Shown here one piece after another: positions 54,946-64,000 of a stretch of 64,000 nucleotides of DNA. The notes beneath the pieces were generated by a model that was not told where the DNA came from, did no database searches, and saw only the letters and a list, made by a program, of their open reading frames with translations. The translations under genes and the position numbers were made by a program. Source of the stretch: Periglandula ipomoeae IasaF13 (taxonomy: Eukaryota > Ascomycota > Sordariomycetes > Hypocreales > Clavicipitaceae). Position 1 is the stretch's first letter. Each line of letters begins with the position of its first letter. Where the stretch lies: contig AFRD01000028.1 of the NCBI GenBank assembly GCA_000222875.2, positions 1 to 64,000 of the forward strand, given 5' to 3'.

Positions 54946-56849
54946 ATGTCGGCACCGGCCAAGCCTGAGAATGTTTGCATGGGATGTCGATCTCGGAAGA
55001 AAAAAATGTGACATGAGCAGGACGTGCCTTATTGAGGTTATTTGTGTAAGATAGAAACTGACACTCAATACAGGGCGTCCGGCCGTCTTGCGCCTCATGC
55101 ATCAAGCGCGGCGACGTATGCCTCTATTCGGCCTTGAAGAATAGTTCTGAGACCTCCGCGGCGCAAGATTACTGGATGCTAGGCCTTGAAACCAACACCC
55201 CGCTGCAGTTGCCCTATCCGTCATGGGATTCCAGCATCGGCACACAGTCGCCTGTGTTCATCGATCCAGGCCAGTGGGTGGCCCCAGTACTTGATGGCAT
55301 CGAGATACCTGGTGTGCGAGAAACTCGCCCTGAACAAGTCCTGCCAAGTCCCCAAATATCCAATTCTCCCAGTAATTCCCGGTCGCCGGCTGGTCCGTCG
55401 CCATTGCCAGGCGAGAAAGTCTTCCAGGACTTGATCGATATATACTTCGAAAGATTGCATATAATCATCCCTGTGTTTCACAAAGCCAAGCTTCAGGATA
55501 CTGTGGCTAAGAATGGAATCACAGCTATTCTGTCATCGTTGGTGCTTGCCATTGCCGCTGCAACAGCAAGTTTCCACCTTGACGACTCGGTACGAGGGCG
55601 CCAAGGAATATGGTTCACGGAAGCCAAAGCCCAAGTCGCAAATGACATGCATTCTGCGGACCATGTTATCCAAACCCTTCAAGCCGCTACGCTTGTGATC
55701 TACCAAGCCATGGTCGAAACCGACTTTTCCACCACATGGATTGTGCTAGGAGAGGCTTGGCGCAAGGCAGTCGCCATCGGTTGCAGTCAATTCGACAGTG
55801 GTGGTAGAGCCGCGTCGCTGCCGGCATTCGGCAAAGTGTTCAGAGGGCACTGGATAGAAAGCGAGGAAGCACGGAGGGTTTTATGGATGCTCTACATCTT
55901 CGACCGTGGCATATGCTTCTCAGTGGGCCTCATTCACGTGATTGATGATCGACAAATTCGAATCAACTTCCCCATGTCGGATAGGGTGTTCCAGGCGACA
56001 AGTCAGTCAGCTGACGAACCTCAAATCGAGAATCATATCAAGTTCGCCTCGGATATAGATGACATTATCACGGCTGTTCAGGTTCACTGTCGCCGGAGAA
56101 CGGTGAGCATGATGCAGCTCCTTGTTCTCTCGTATATATTACTCGGCAGGATCGGCGAGCTTCTCAGCTCAGTCGACTTTGATCACGAAAAGCATGATGC
56201 CAAGTTGGAAAAGTTCATTTCGTACCTGATCCGAATCCGACTCATGTTGCCGACCTATGCAACAGACTTACACCATGCTCACTATGATGACTTTCCAGCC
56301 GTGGTATGGCTCGAACTCGTGTTGACGGCATGTACAATACTCCTACATCATCGTGCATTGAAGACTGGCGAGACGTTGGATCAGCCCAGCTCGACAGCTA
56401 CCCACTGGCCGCATTGCATAGCTGCCGCCAAAGATAGCATATCGATGCTCAGACAGGCGTCGAAATCATCGTCTGCCGGAGCCTACATGAATGCCCACGT
56501 TACTTCACTTCTGTTCATGCTGAGTCGCATGCTGATCATTGAATACTTCCTTCCCTCTTGAAAGCAGCCGCACGTACAGTCAGGTAGTGATGACGGCTCT
56601 GAAACCTCGCTGACCATGAAAGATCCAATATTGAGAGACGACCTTGAGCTGCTGCTTTCCCTTTATATCAGGTTGAGAGACGGCCTTGGAAATGTAGGGA
56701 AAACGTTCTTCAAAGGATTCGCATTCTGGATCATGGAAGGAGAGCGCATCGCCCCAGAAGCCAAAGGGCTGGGGTCGCTGACTTTGTTGCATAGATGCCA
56801 GAACTGGGTCGACGTGCCTGAAGATCAGGAAATCCATATACCTCCTTGA
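54946..56849 (+). pseudogene. Zn2Cys6 transcription factor with three lesions
   Basis: The ATG at 54946 starts MSAPAKPENVCMGCRSRKKK, the first half of a binuclear zinc cluster. Seven A (55000-55006) shift the frame; six would give KKKCD. The expected splice donor then reads ATGAGC (55013) where GTGAGC would fit. The acceptor is TACAG (55073), followed in frame by GVRPSCASCIKRGDVCLYSA, the second half. The regulatory domain (fungal_trans type) follows: FQDLIDIYFERLHIIIPVFH, YQAMVETDFSTTWIVLGEAW, EEARRVLWMLYIFDRGICFS. A TGA at 56559-56561 interrupts it, and the same frame continues with MKDPILRDDLELLLSLYIRL and GKTFFKGFAFWIMEG to 56849. The TGA would be CGA (Arg) in the unbroken gene. Joined, the cluster has the C-x2-C-x6-C-x6-C-x2-C-x6-C spacing. 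It probably once regulated the adjacent SDR and transporter genes. Confidence 0.85.
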
Positions 56850-57271
56850 TATGTTATGCGCTCTTTGAGGTCCATCTACGCCTTTTCTGTGTGTGACGGC
56901 TCTGGCAATCGCACTGGGCTTTTGTTCCGGCCATGTGCAGTTCACACATGTGCAGTCTCGGCGCGTGCCGCCCAACCCTGAGACTCAGTGGTTGCCCCTC
57001 ACACCACATCACCAGCCACCCAGTTCCGCCTCGATGCCGAGCCAAGGCATACCAGGCACTGGTCATTCAGGATTCAGTTCACGCGCCATGCACAGCGATG
57101 TGAGGTCGCACCCATCTCTCGCAACGTCACAGGCGCTGCTGCGGTGGTTGCTTTCACCACCGTCTCTGTAGGCAGCTGCCTTTCTCATACAACACAGCTG
57201 TCTACTCGTAAAACCAGCTTGCACCGAAGACCGCTTCGACATTCGCCAGATGACCCTCCACGCCGGCTAGC
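56850..57271. other. Intergenic, 0.42 kb
   Basis: The promoter side of the T5orf172-domain gene. No other gene is seen. Confidence 0.5.
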
Positions 57272-58499
57272 ATGCCCTTCGTCGCCAATACACCCGAATC
57301 TCTCCTCGACCGTGCCGACTCCAAGAACCCCAACTCGACATGTAGAGGCATAACATCAAGTGGCAGGCCCTGTCGACGGCCGACAAGGTCGACCTGAGCG
57401 ATGAGACCCTGTACTGCTGGCAACACAAGGAGCAAGCAAGTCACTCGGCACAGTCAAGTCCAGGGCCTCGACGGAGTACGAAACCAATACTAGAGGAGCG
57501 TTCGAGTCTGGACACGCTCGCGGACCGCTTGGGCATCGTGGATCTGAATGGAAGCAAGCATGGCAGTGCCTGCACCAAACCGTCCAAGGCACCAACCGCA
57601 AAAGTCTCTAGGCCAAAGGCGAGCCCAAAGCTCACATTTGTTTCTGCTTTTCAGCACCCCTCGAGGAGGTGCAAGAACCTGCCCGACCGAGGCCGCGACC
57701 GAAGCCTGACCCTATACAGAAGCCTGACCCCATACAGAAGCCAGTGTCGGCGTCGATGCCAAACCTACAGCAGGTACCCCAAAATAGGAGGACATCAAGC
57801 CATCAGCGGATTGCGACCCCCAACGCCTCTCCCGGTAAAGCCTCGTACCGCTCGGGAAAGTCGACGCTGTCGCAGACCGCTCAATTCAAACATTTGATCC
57901 CCGACACCCTTGATACGATCACCGCCTCAGCACTGATGGCCGAGCTGGCCAAACCTCATGCCGATTCAGAAGAAGGGGGCTACATATACATGTTCTGGCT
58001 TACGCCTGCATCTCAGAAATCTCCACCACCAGTTGACGCAGCCCGATCACTACTCGCACCGCCAGGTTCTTCATCTGCTCGCTCACGCCGCCCAAGTGAT
58101 GTTGTGTCATCGTATGCCGACTCTAGCAGCAAGTCTCGCCACAAGACAATGCTGCTTAAAATCGGCCGGGCGGCCAATGTGCAGCGCAGGATGAATCAGT
58201 GGCAGCGGCAATGTGGCTACGACATTGAGATGCTTCGGTATTATCCGTACGTAGCTAGCGTAAACGACCGGCCGGGGACGGGTCGAACGCCGCGAATGAC
58301 GCCACATTGTCGCAAGGTTGAACGGTTAATCCATATTGAACTGGCGGGCATGGGATTGCGCGCAGACATGTCAACGTGTGAGGCATGCGGGCGGGATCAT
58401 AGAGAGTGGTTTGAGGTTAAGGCTACGAGAGAAGGAATCCGCAAGGTTGATGATGTAATTCGACGATGGGTGGATTGGGATGAGCTGAATGTGGATTGA
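57272..58499 (+). pseudogene. T5orf172-domain (GIY-YIG-like) protein with two frameshifts
   Basis: The ATG at 57272 starts MPFVANTPESLLDRADSKNP, then CRGITSSGRPCRR. Near 57376-57381 the reading continues one frame back (DKVDLSDETLYCWQHKEQA, SSLDTLADRLGIVDLNGSKH), consistent with loss of one base next to GG. At the TTT of 57637-57639 it changes again; one extra T gives TFCFCFSAPLEEVQEP. The third frame runs to 58499 and holds a Pro/Lys-rich repeat and the T5orf172 domain: LIPDTLDTITASALMAELAK, GGYIYMFWLTP, MLLKIGRAANVQRRMNQWQR, HCRKVERLIHIELAG, CGRDHREWFEV. This GIY-YIG-related domain occurs in a conserved fungal family of unknown function. No introns are needed. Both changes are -1, so sequencing error in short homopolymers is possible. 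Confidence 0.8.
57701..57736 (+). repeat. 18-bp tandem repeat, two copies, coding KPDPIQ
   Basis: Two 18-bp units differing at one base (57701-57718, 57719-57736) encode repeated KPDPIQ within the Pro-rich linker of the T5orf172-domain gene. Confidence 0.85.
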
Positions 58500-59084
58500 G
58501 TTGAGCCAATGGATTATACGGCCAACAGGAACGTGTGATGTGTTTACGAGTGACGAGCATTGTTGGGCGTTAGGTCTTACTTTGGCGGTTATATATGCAT
58601 TCATCAGACACGCTGCATTTCACAATAAATGAATTGATCGACAGCGGAGAAGAAAGATCGGGTCATATTTATTTGTTGCCTGTGATGCAGACATAATGAA
58701 ACTCTACGATTGGCTCGCAACAAAAATAGCCTTGTTGGACCTGTTCTCATCAATAAAGTGATGGTTCAGTGCAACCATATCCACTCTGTCAATTAGGCTG
58801 CCACATTTCTAGACATCTTATTTGTGGTGTGACATCACGGCCTAAATGTGGCAATCGAATCTAAGTACGGAATCAAAATCAATTCAGTCGTATAACTAAA
58901 TGGCTTTTTTCCTGGCAGTGTTTGAGGCCCAGACTTTGCATTCTCCTTCCTTTAAGAGTCCAGGGTCCCGAGCTCATTTCCGATCGGTAACATCCGATCT
59001 GTGCACCAGAGCGTCAGCCACTTTACGCAGTAGCCACCCGTCGGGTTGTCATAACAAAGCGACCAAACATTTCATCGTGATACG
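58500..59084. other. Intergenic, 0.58 kb
   Basis: This holds the 3' flank of the T5orf172 gene and the promoter of the next gene. I see no gene. Confidence 0.5.
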
Positions 59085-60114
59085 ATGGCGGATTTTTCAG
59101 CCCCGGGCTATGAGGTTTACACCGCTTCAAGCCAAAGAGATAGGCTGTTCCGCATCGATCTTGACAGCGGACTTGGACGCAAGTCATCTGCCGTGCCTCG
59201 ACACCTATCTCGGGTTCTCTACGTTCCCAAGCATAGCATGCTGAACCTGGCATTGTACGATGTAGGGGCGCAGTACCGAAAAGCTATTGACACGTCACCC
59301 ATCGGAGCCGATCAAACCTTGGCGAAGCCATTGATGGGAAGTAGGCTGTTCAAGACAAGACTGAATACCATAGAGCGACCTGATACAACAGAGGTTGAAC
59401 GCGCTCAGTATGTGATTAATCTGGATGTTGATAAGATTAAAAATGGCGGCGACATATCCGCGACTGTGCAGAGACGTGTCACAGCCGAAGATAAGACTTC
59501 GAATATTCACATGTGAGTTGACGCCAACGGGGTAATCAATTCTGCCATAACGCTAATGCTTTCCAAGTCTACTTCCAATGTTGACAGACATCTTCAGTCT
59601 GACAATATCAAATCATGACGTATCGAGTAATGAAGACTCCCTTCAAGTCGTCAACATCTCAACCACATACCCCTTGCCAAGCCTCACGACCAACGCTGGT
59701 GACCTTCAATTCCCTCACTTTAGGTTCTCATTACCCGGGGAATCAACTCAGTATGAATGGCAAATACATCCACTCGACCACGGCACCTTGCGGTACACCC
59801 TTGTGCGGCTAGGTGACAAAGCTTCGTTTACCAAGGGACAGCCTCCTACTGACGGCGATGATGACCACATCGTAGCAATCTATCACCACGTTGGACACGA
59901 TGCCTCCCTCTTCTTACCAACGAGTGAGGGCGTGCTAATGGTGCCGGAAATAGAGGAGCAAGGTGGTTCGTTGCTCGAGGCAGTCACGGTCGCAAGTCTC
60001 ATTGGATTGTTGTGGAGGATCAGAGGCATGGAATTGAAAGAGAGAGCAGAGGAGAAGGATGGTAAGAAGAAGCGCTCGTTGATTGAAAGGGTGTTTGGTG
60101 GAGGAAAGCCGTAG
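59085..60114 (+). CDS. Conserved fungal protein of unknown function, 324 aa, two exons
   Basis: Exon 1 (59085-59512) and exon 2 (59568-60114) are joined by a 55-bp intron (GTGAGT..AAG, CTAAT branch site) with the frame kept. The start is MADFSAPGYEVYTASSQRDR. Blocks include RHLSRVLYVPKHSMLNLALY, PLMGSRLFKTRLNTIERPDT, DIFSLTISNHDVSSNEDSLQ, FPHFRFSLPGESTQYEWQIH and VAIYHHVGHDASLFLPTSEG. A hydrophobic stretch (LLEAVTVASLIGLLWRIRGM) is followed by a very basic C-terminus. I recall similar proteins across ascomycetes but no function. The beta-rich middle and the EWQIHPL segment suggest a lipid- or membrane-associated beta-barrel-like domain, which is speculation. It is intact. Confidence 0.82.
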
Positions 60115-61266
60115 AATTCATCATTATTTGTCTGCAAATTGAACCATTTCCTAGAAACTATGCTATTTTTGCTTCTTGCCTCAAGTAGCGTGTAGCTGCG
60201 CAGGCAATCCAGGATGTTTGCTAAACGTGCTGCTTACGCTTGAGATTGGAGGCTTCAAAAAACTCAATTGATTTCGAGCTTCGAAAGCTCACTATGAGCC
60301 TTGCAAAATCCCAAGCCAATGGCAAGGAAACTTTGTCGTACGAATCACTCGAATCGGCAATTCTGGGCGGCTCATCTTACTACGACGAGGAGGGTAGAAA
60401 TCGTCAAAACTCCAGCCAGCGTCAGCCCAATCTTTGAATAGAAATGATTCCTCACTGGGCCTGATTCGTCAATGGAAGCTCAGTGGTGAAAGCAAGCACG
60501 CATGGGGCAGTTTCATCCGGTAGCGACAAGCACTACCTCCGTAAAGGCCACAGAGTGACTACCGGCTTCGATTGTCCCCTGTGTGACAAGGTCTTTGTGA
60601 GTCTTTACGAATTGCTTTTGTCGGACCTCCAACAATTTTGGGATACACGGTGGAGATGAGGTGGCTAAGACAATCACCCGTCCACCATTAACGTGCCCAG
60701 GCTGTTGGGTACGACAGATATTTCAAGACAGCGTATTACGTTGGCCGACACAATTCACTCAATAAAATGTTTTCCACGACATGCAAATTGATGTCATTAC
60801 TTACCTATTGTGAAAGCTTTGCTTCACAGATCTGTCAGACAACACCGTACGGTAGACACGAGGGGACAGAGTGTTTTGTGGAGATAGATCTCCCTACTTT
60901 CTGCATGTCTTAGGAACTGGCCAGCGAAGAAGCTGTTGTGGCTATGTTCAGGGCTCTCATTGATAGAAGCGTTTTTTGTCTTGCTGTTGCCATGCCATGT
61001 CTCAGCTAGTGAGTAATTACGTCTTCCTATTTGCCGATGGAGCTTCTAGCCGCATGAAATTGTTCAAGTGGCTGGCTGCGAGCCGATCCGTCCCGTTATT
61101 TTGTGATGCCACGATAGCACTGAATCAGTAGATCAATTCGCTTGTCGAATTGGAAGAAACGATCACGCCACATCAAGGAGATACAAAGGGCAGCGGAATC
61201 GCACCCAAGAAATTTTCGAAGAATCATCTTCAACTTTATTTTCCCAGTCCACGTTGGTTGCTCGAG
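60115..61266. other. Intergenic, 1.15 kb
   Basis: No gene is supported. A 47-residue ATG frame (60294-60437) ends in a Gln/Arg-rich tail and resembles nothing I know; it could be a gene remnant. Confidence 0.5.
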
Positions 61267-63017
61267 ATGGCACTTGACAACCAATTGCCCGTCGGATACC
61301 GATGGCGCTCGTCGTCATGGTTCATCATCTCTTGTATCGCGATTGCTCTATTCTCAGGTACTGTAAACATGACGATTCTCGATCGAAGGGAAGAGAAACG
61401 TCGCTGACAGACTTTCTTTTAGAAAACTTTCTCTTTAGCTACATCGTTTCTATTCTCCAAGTTATTCTCGAGGACCGCCTTCATGTCGACAAATCTCAGA
61501 CTCAAGCAATTACCTCTCTCGTTTTATCCGTCAACGCGCTTTTTTCAATGATGACTGGCCCATTCATTGGCCATGTGGCTGATAAAATCCCAAATCGAAG
61601 ACACTCGCTGCTCATGTCGCTTGGTGCGGAAATGGTTGGGACTATTATGATCATGCTGTCGCCATCCGGTATGCAAGTCCTCTGTATCTTGATGACCGAG
61701 ATTTGCTGACTGATATAATGGCAATACTTTTGATCGGACGTACACTTCAAGGAATCGGCGGAAACGCAGCGTGGATCGTAGGGCTTGCAACTCTCACCGA
61801 TACTGTGGGACATGACAAGACTGGGAAGACTCTGGGGGCAATCTCGTCATTCTTTGCGTCCGGGCTTCTGTTCGGGCCACTTACCTCCGGCGTGCTGCTT
61901 CACACAGCTGGATATTGGATAACATGGCTGGTTGCCATTGCAGTCCTCGTTGTCGACATGATCATGCGAATGGTCATGATTGAGAAGAAAAGCAGTGACG
62001 CAGGGAGGAAGACCGACGCCGAAGATGCTGAAGCTTCGCAAGCCCAGGGCATAGAGGAGGCCAATGAGACGACTGCTCTCCTCCACGACTCTTCGCACGA
62101 GAATCACAATGGTCATTTTGTCAAGATAGCACCAACAACAGCAACTACTGACATTGCAGAAGACGCAGTTACAAATCCTGTATCATCCCCAGAGAACTTT
62201 TGGAAGTTCATTCTAACCAACACGCGCGCCCTTACCGCCATAGTATGCCACTGTACACTGGCAATCATCCTGCTCAGTTTGGATACCACCTTGCCTCTTC
62301 ATGCCTCTAGAACCTTTGGCTGGGACACCGCCCAGGTCAGCTTGATGTTTCTGTTGTTGCAATTACCTGCCTTGCTGCTCTCTACTCTCATCGGAATGCT
62401 GAAAGATAGGTTCGGCACGAGGTTCTTCACGGGCTTTGGATTCCTTGCGACTGGCTTCTGTATTTGGCTTCTGGGCAAGGCGGCAAAGGAGAAGCCGGAT
62501 CTCATCGGACCTGGGAACAATGGGCAAACTCTAACATTGGTAGCCCTTGTCGGTATTGGGATATCGCGTACTCTTATCAGCGGGTCGGGCATTCTCGAAA
62601 TCACCAGTAAGTCTGTTATTCACCGCAATGTGTGACTTTTGAACATCATCAGTGAAGAATTCTGTTAGGCTGATAGCAAACTGTTCAAATGCAGACGTAA
62701 TGAAAGATGCCCAGAAAGAGAAGCCCGATCGTTTCGGACCTAACGGCAAAATGTCCTCGGCTTATTTGCTGACCAATTTTTTTCTGGAACGCCGGCAAGC
62801 TCATCGGCCCGATCATATCAGGATCGCTTACTCGGATCGTGGGATATTACTACATGAACTCTGCCATAGGTATGTGCTTGAGGCTGTATTTCTTTTGAAA
62901 TAGTGGCGATTGTTTGTATTTCTGAGTTAAGCACCGGCCGCTGACCCAGACTCCATCCTAGCGTCTATCTGTTGCGTTGTTGGTGTTCTTTCCTGGGCTT
63001 TCCTGGATAAAAGATGA
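61267..63017 (+). pseudogene. MFS transporter (DHA1/VMAT-like) with lost splice acceptor and +1 T
   Basis: The exons are 61267-61357, 61423-61668, about 61725-62606, 62695-62869 and 62962-63017. The start is MALDNQLPVGYRWRSSSWFI. Family motifs are SVNALFSMMTGPFIGHVADK with PNRR, GRTLQGIGGNAAWIVGLATL, SSFFASGLLFGPLTSGVLLH and TLPLHASRTFGWDTAQVSLM. Intron 2 starts GTATGC at 61669 and has a GCTGAC branch site, but where the acceptor should be (61722-61724) the sequence is CAA; with CAG the frame gives SPSVLLIGRTLQG. The only nearby AG (61700) would make a 32-bp intron. In exon 4 seven T (62777-62783) shift the frame; six T gives NFFWNAGKLIGPIISGS and GYYYMNSAI, joining exon 5. A Glu/Ala-rich loop (about 62000-62170) separates the halves. 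Probably twelve helices when intact; substrate unknown. Confidence 0.83.
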
Positions 63018-63445
63018 TGGCAGCCGGGATTCCGGGTAGCTATTGGACGTGATGAAGTATTCCGTAAGAATGGCCTCACCAAACTGAAGTTCGATCCAGT
63101 TGTGGCATTTAGGCCAGAAGCCTAAATGTTTCTCACACCCAGAGGATTGGCAGTGAATGGGATGATGGACTTCGACATTTCTCAACCACATCCAAGACGG
63201 CAGGAAAACCGTTCATGTAAAACCAGATTGATCATACAGAGGCAAGAGGTCATCCATCGCGGGTAAATCTTCGCGGCCCCAAGCACGGCTAGTTTAGCCA
63301 GCGAGAACTATAGCGAAGCGTGCTTGACCGCACACTGGTCATGCATCAATGCGTGCACCCAGGAAATGCCGTCGCGCGATGAATTTGCCGACCTACGGCA
63401 GTAATGCACTGTAGTTATGTTTGTTCGTCCCAGTTGTTATTGTGT
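63018..63445. other. Intergenic between convergent genes, 0.43 kb
   Basis: The 3' flanks of the MFS gene (+) and the HET gene (-). I see no gene. Confidence 0.5.
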
Positions 63446-64000
63446 CTATAGTATCAGAAGGTCTTGATGGTCCTCAGTGAGCGCAACAACCTCACCGCTC
63501 ATGTATCCATCCAAGTAGCATGTCCCTCCTACCAAAGAAAAGCCAGCGCTACAAGGTATCTCGCGAATAATGCAAGGATAGACTGATCCTAAGAATACGC
63601 AAGCGATATCTCCGATAGCAGTATCGGCAGGGCAAAGCCCAACTCTATGATCAGCAGTGATAAACAACCTCCTGTTGTTGATGGCGAGTTCGACAGCTGT
63701 TTTGACTTGGGAGACATTTGACTCGCTGAAGTCGTCGTTGTCGCCTTCAATGGTGCTGAGAGATAACGACTCGTACGAGTCCAGTGCATCCCAAGTGATG
63801 GTTCGGAAAAACGCTGGATTCAGTCCCGGATGTTTCAAGTGCGAACTCAATACCTTATACCACCCAGAAGCGACAGTCACCCAGTTGTCCTTTGACAGAT
63901 TGCACGTTGGAGTCAGAAATTCGATTCGATCGACTTTCATGCCCCGTGCTGTGAGAACCGGCAATTGAAATGAGTCGCTCGTCAAGTCATGTAATGGTAC
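63446..64000 (-). CDS. C-terminal part of a second HET-domain protein, cut by the window edge
   Basis: The frame is open from the window end to the stop at 63446, so the 5' part lies beyond 64000. The residues match the C-terminal region of fungal HET proteins: VPLHDLTSDSFQLPVLTARG, VDRIEFLTPTCNLS, a central acidic segment, then NNRRLFITADHRVGLCPADT, GDIACVFLGSVYPCIIREI, FSLVGGTCYLDGYMSGEVVA. These correspond to the usual block in which a refolded C-terminal domain reads R-x-F-x-T..G-x-x-P..D-x-x-x-x-x-x-G. The HET domain itself is outside the window. No lesion is seen in this part. Confidence 0.8.
   Translation of the reverse strand, partial: VPLHDLTSDSFQLPVLTARGMKVDRIEFLTPTCNLSKDNWVTVASGWYKVLSSHLKHPGLNPAFFRTITWDALDSYESLSLSTIEGDNDDFSESNVSQVKTAVELAINNRRLFITADHRVGLCPADTAIGDIACVFLGSVYPCIIREIPCSAGFSLVGGTCYLDGYMSGEVVALTEDHQDLLIL

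Noticed and set aside
60294..60437. 47-codon ATG frame
   Set aside because: Too short and featureless to call; at most a remnant.
1..64000. CRISPR arrays or bacterial operons
   Set aside because: No repeat-spacer pattern; introns and gene families are fungal.

Overview
The window is nuclear DNA of a filamentous ascomycete (Pezizomycotina). The evidence is short 5'-GT..AG-3' introns (about 45-100 bp), fungus-specific protein families (AcrB, HET-domain, Zn2Cys6 regulator, a RAI16-like Hook-interacting protein, GH28 pectinase), secreted Cys-rich small proteins and C-to-T nonsense changes in CpA context, as left by repeat-induced point mutation (RIP). I cannot fix the class. I place 25 protein-coding loci. 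No rRNA, tRNA, CRISPR array or intact transposon was found.

Layout. 0-5.6 kb: amidohydrolase, mitochondrial-carrier-like protein and secreted M24 peptidase, each with one reading-frame lesion. 6.1-8.3 kb: intact ccr4 deadenylase. 9.9-14.1 kb: small secreted protein and a broken HET-domain gene. 17-32 kb: a block of intact conserved genes (SAM methyltransferase, a three-exon conserved protein, acrB, an FHIP of the FTS-Hook-FHIP dynein adaptor). 35-36.3 kb: secreted GH28 enzyme. 40.8-42.6 kb: sugar transporter with a microhomology deletion. 43-44 kb: secreted Cys protein. 45.3-48.3 kb: two divergent APH-fold kinase genes with RIP-type stops around a small conserved protein. 50-56.8 kb: 8-Cys secreted protein, intact MFS transporter, internally deleted SDR and a triply damaged Zn2Cys6 regulator. 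57.3-60.1 kb: frameshifted T5orf172-domain gene and an intact conserved gene. 61.3-64 kb: damaged MFS transporter and the 3' part of a second HET gene cut by the window edge.

The main pattern is a two-tier genome. Long conserved genes (ccr4, methyltransferase, acrB, FHIP, GH28, the 51-kb MFS; about 12 kb of coding sequence) are uninterrupted. Transport, incompatibility, kinase and regulator genes carry single-base homopolymer indels, C-to-T stops, splice-site losses or deletions. This looks more like decay of an accessory compartment than uniform sequencing error, but base-level read support is needed because several lesions are +/-1 changes in homopolymers. Long gene-poor stretches (20997-25145, 32110-34962, 36307-40775) separate the blocks.

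No wholly new system is proven. The best candidates for one are the compact kinase / small-protein / kinase locus at 45.3-48.3 kb and the transporter-SDR-regulator group at 51-57 kb. Protein assignments come from reading motifs and from memory of families, without database searches.
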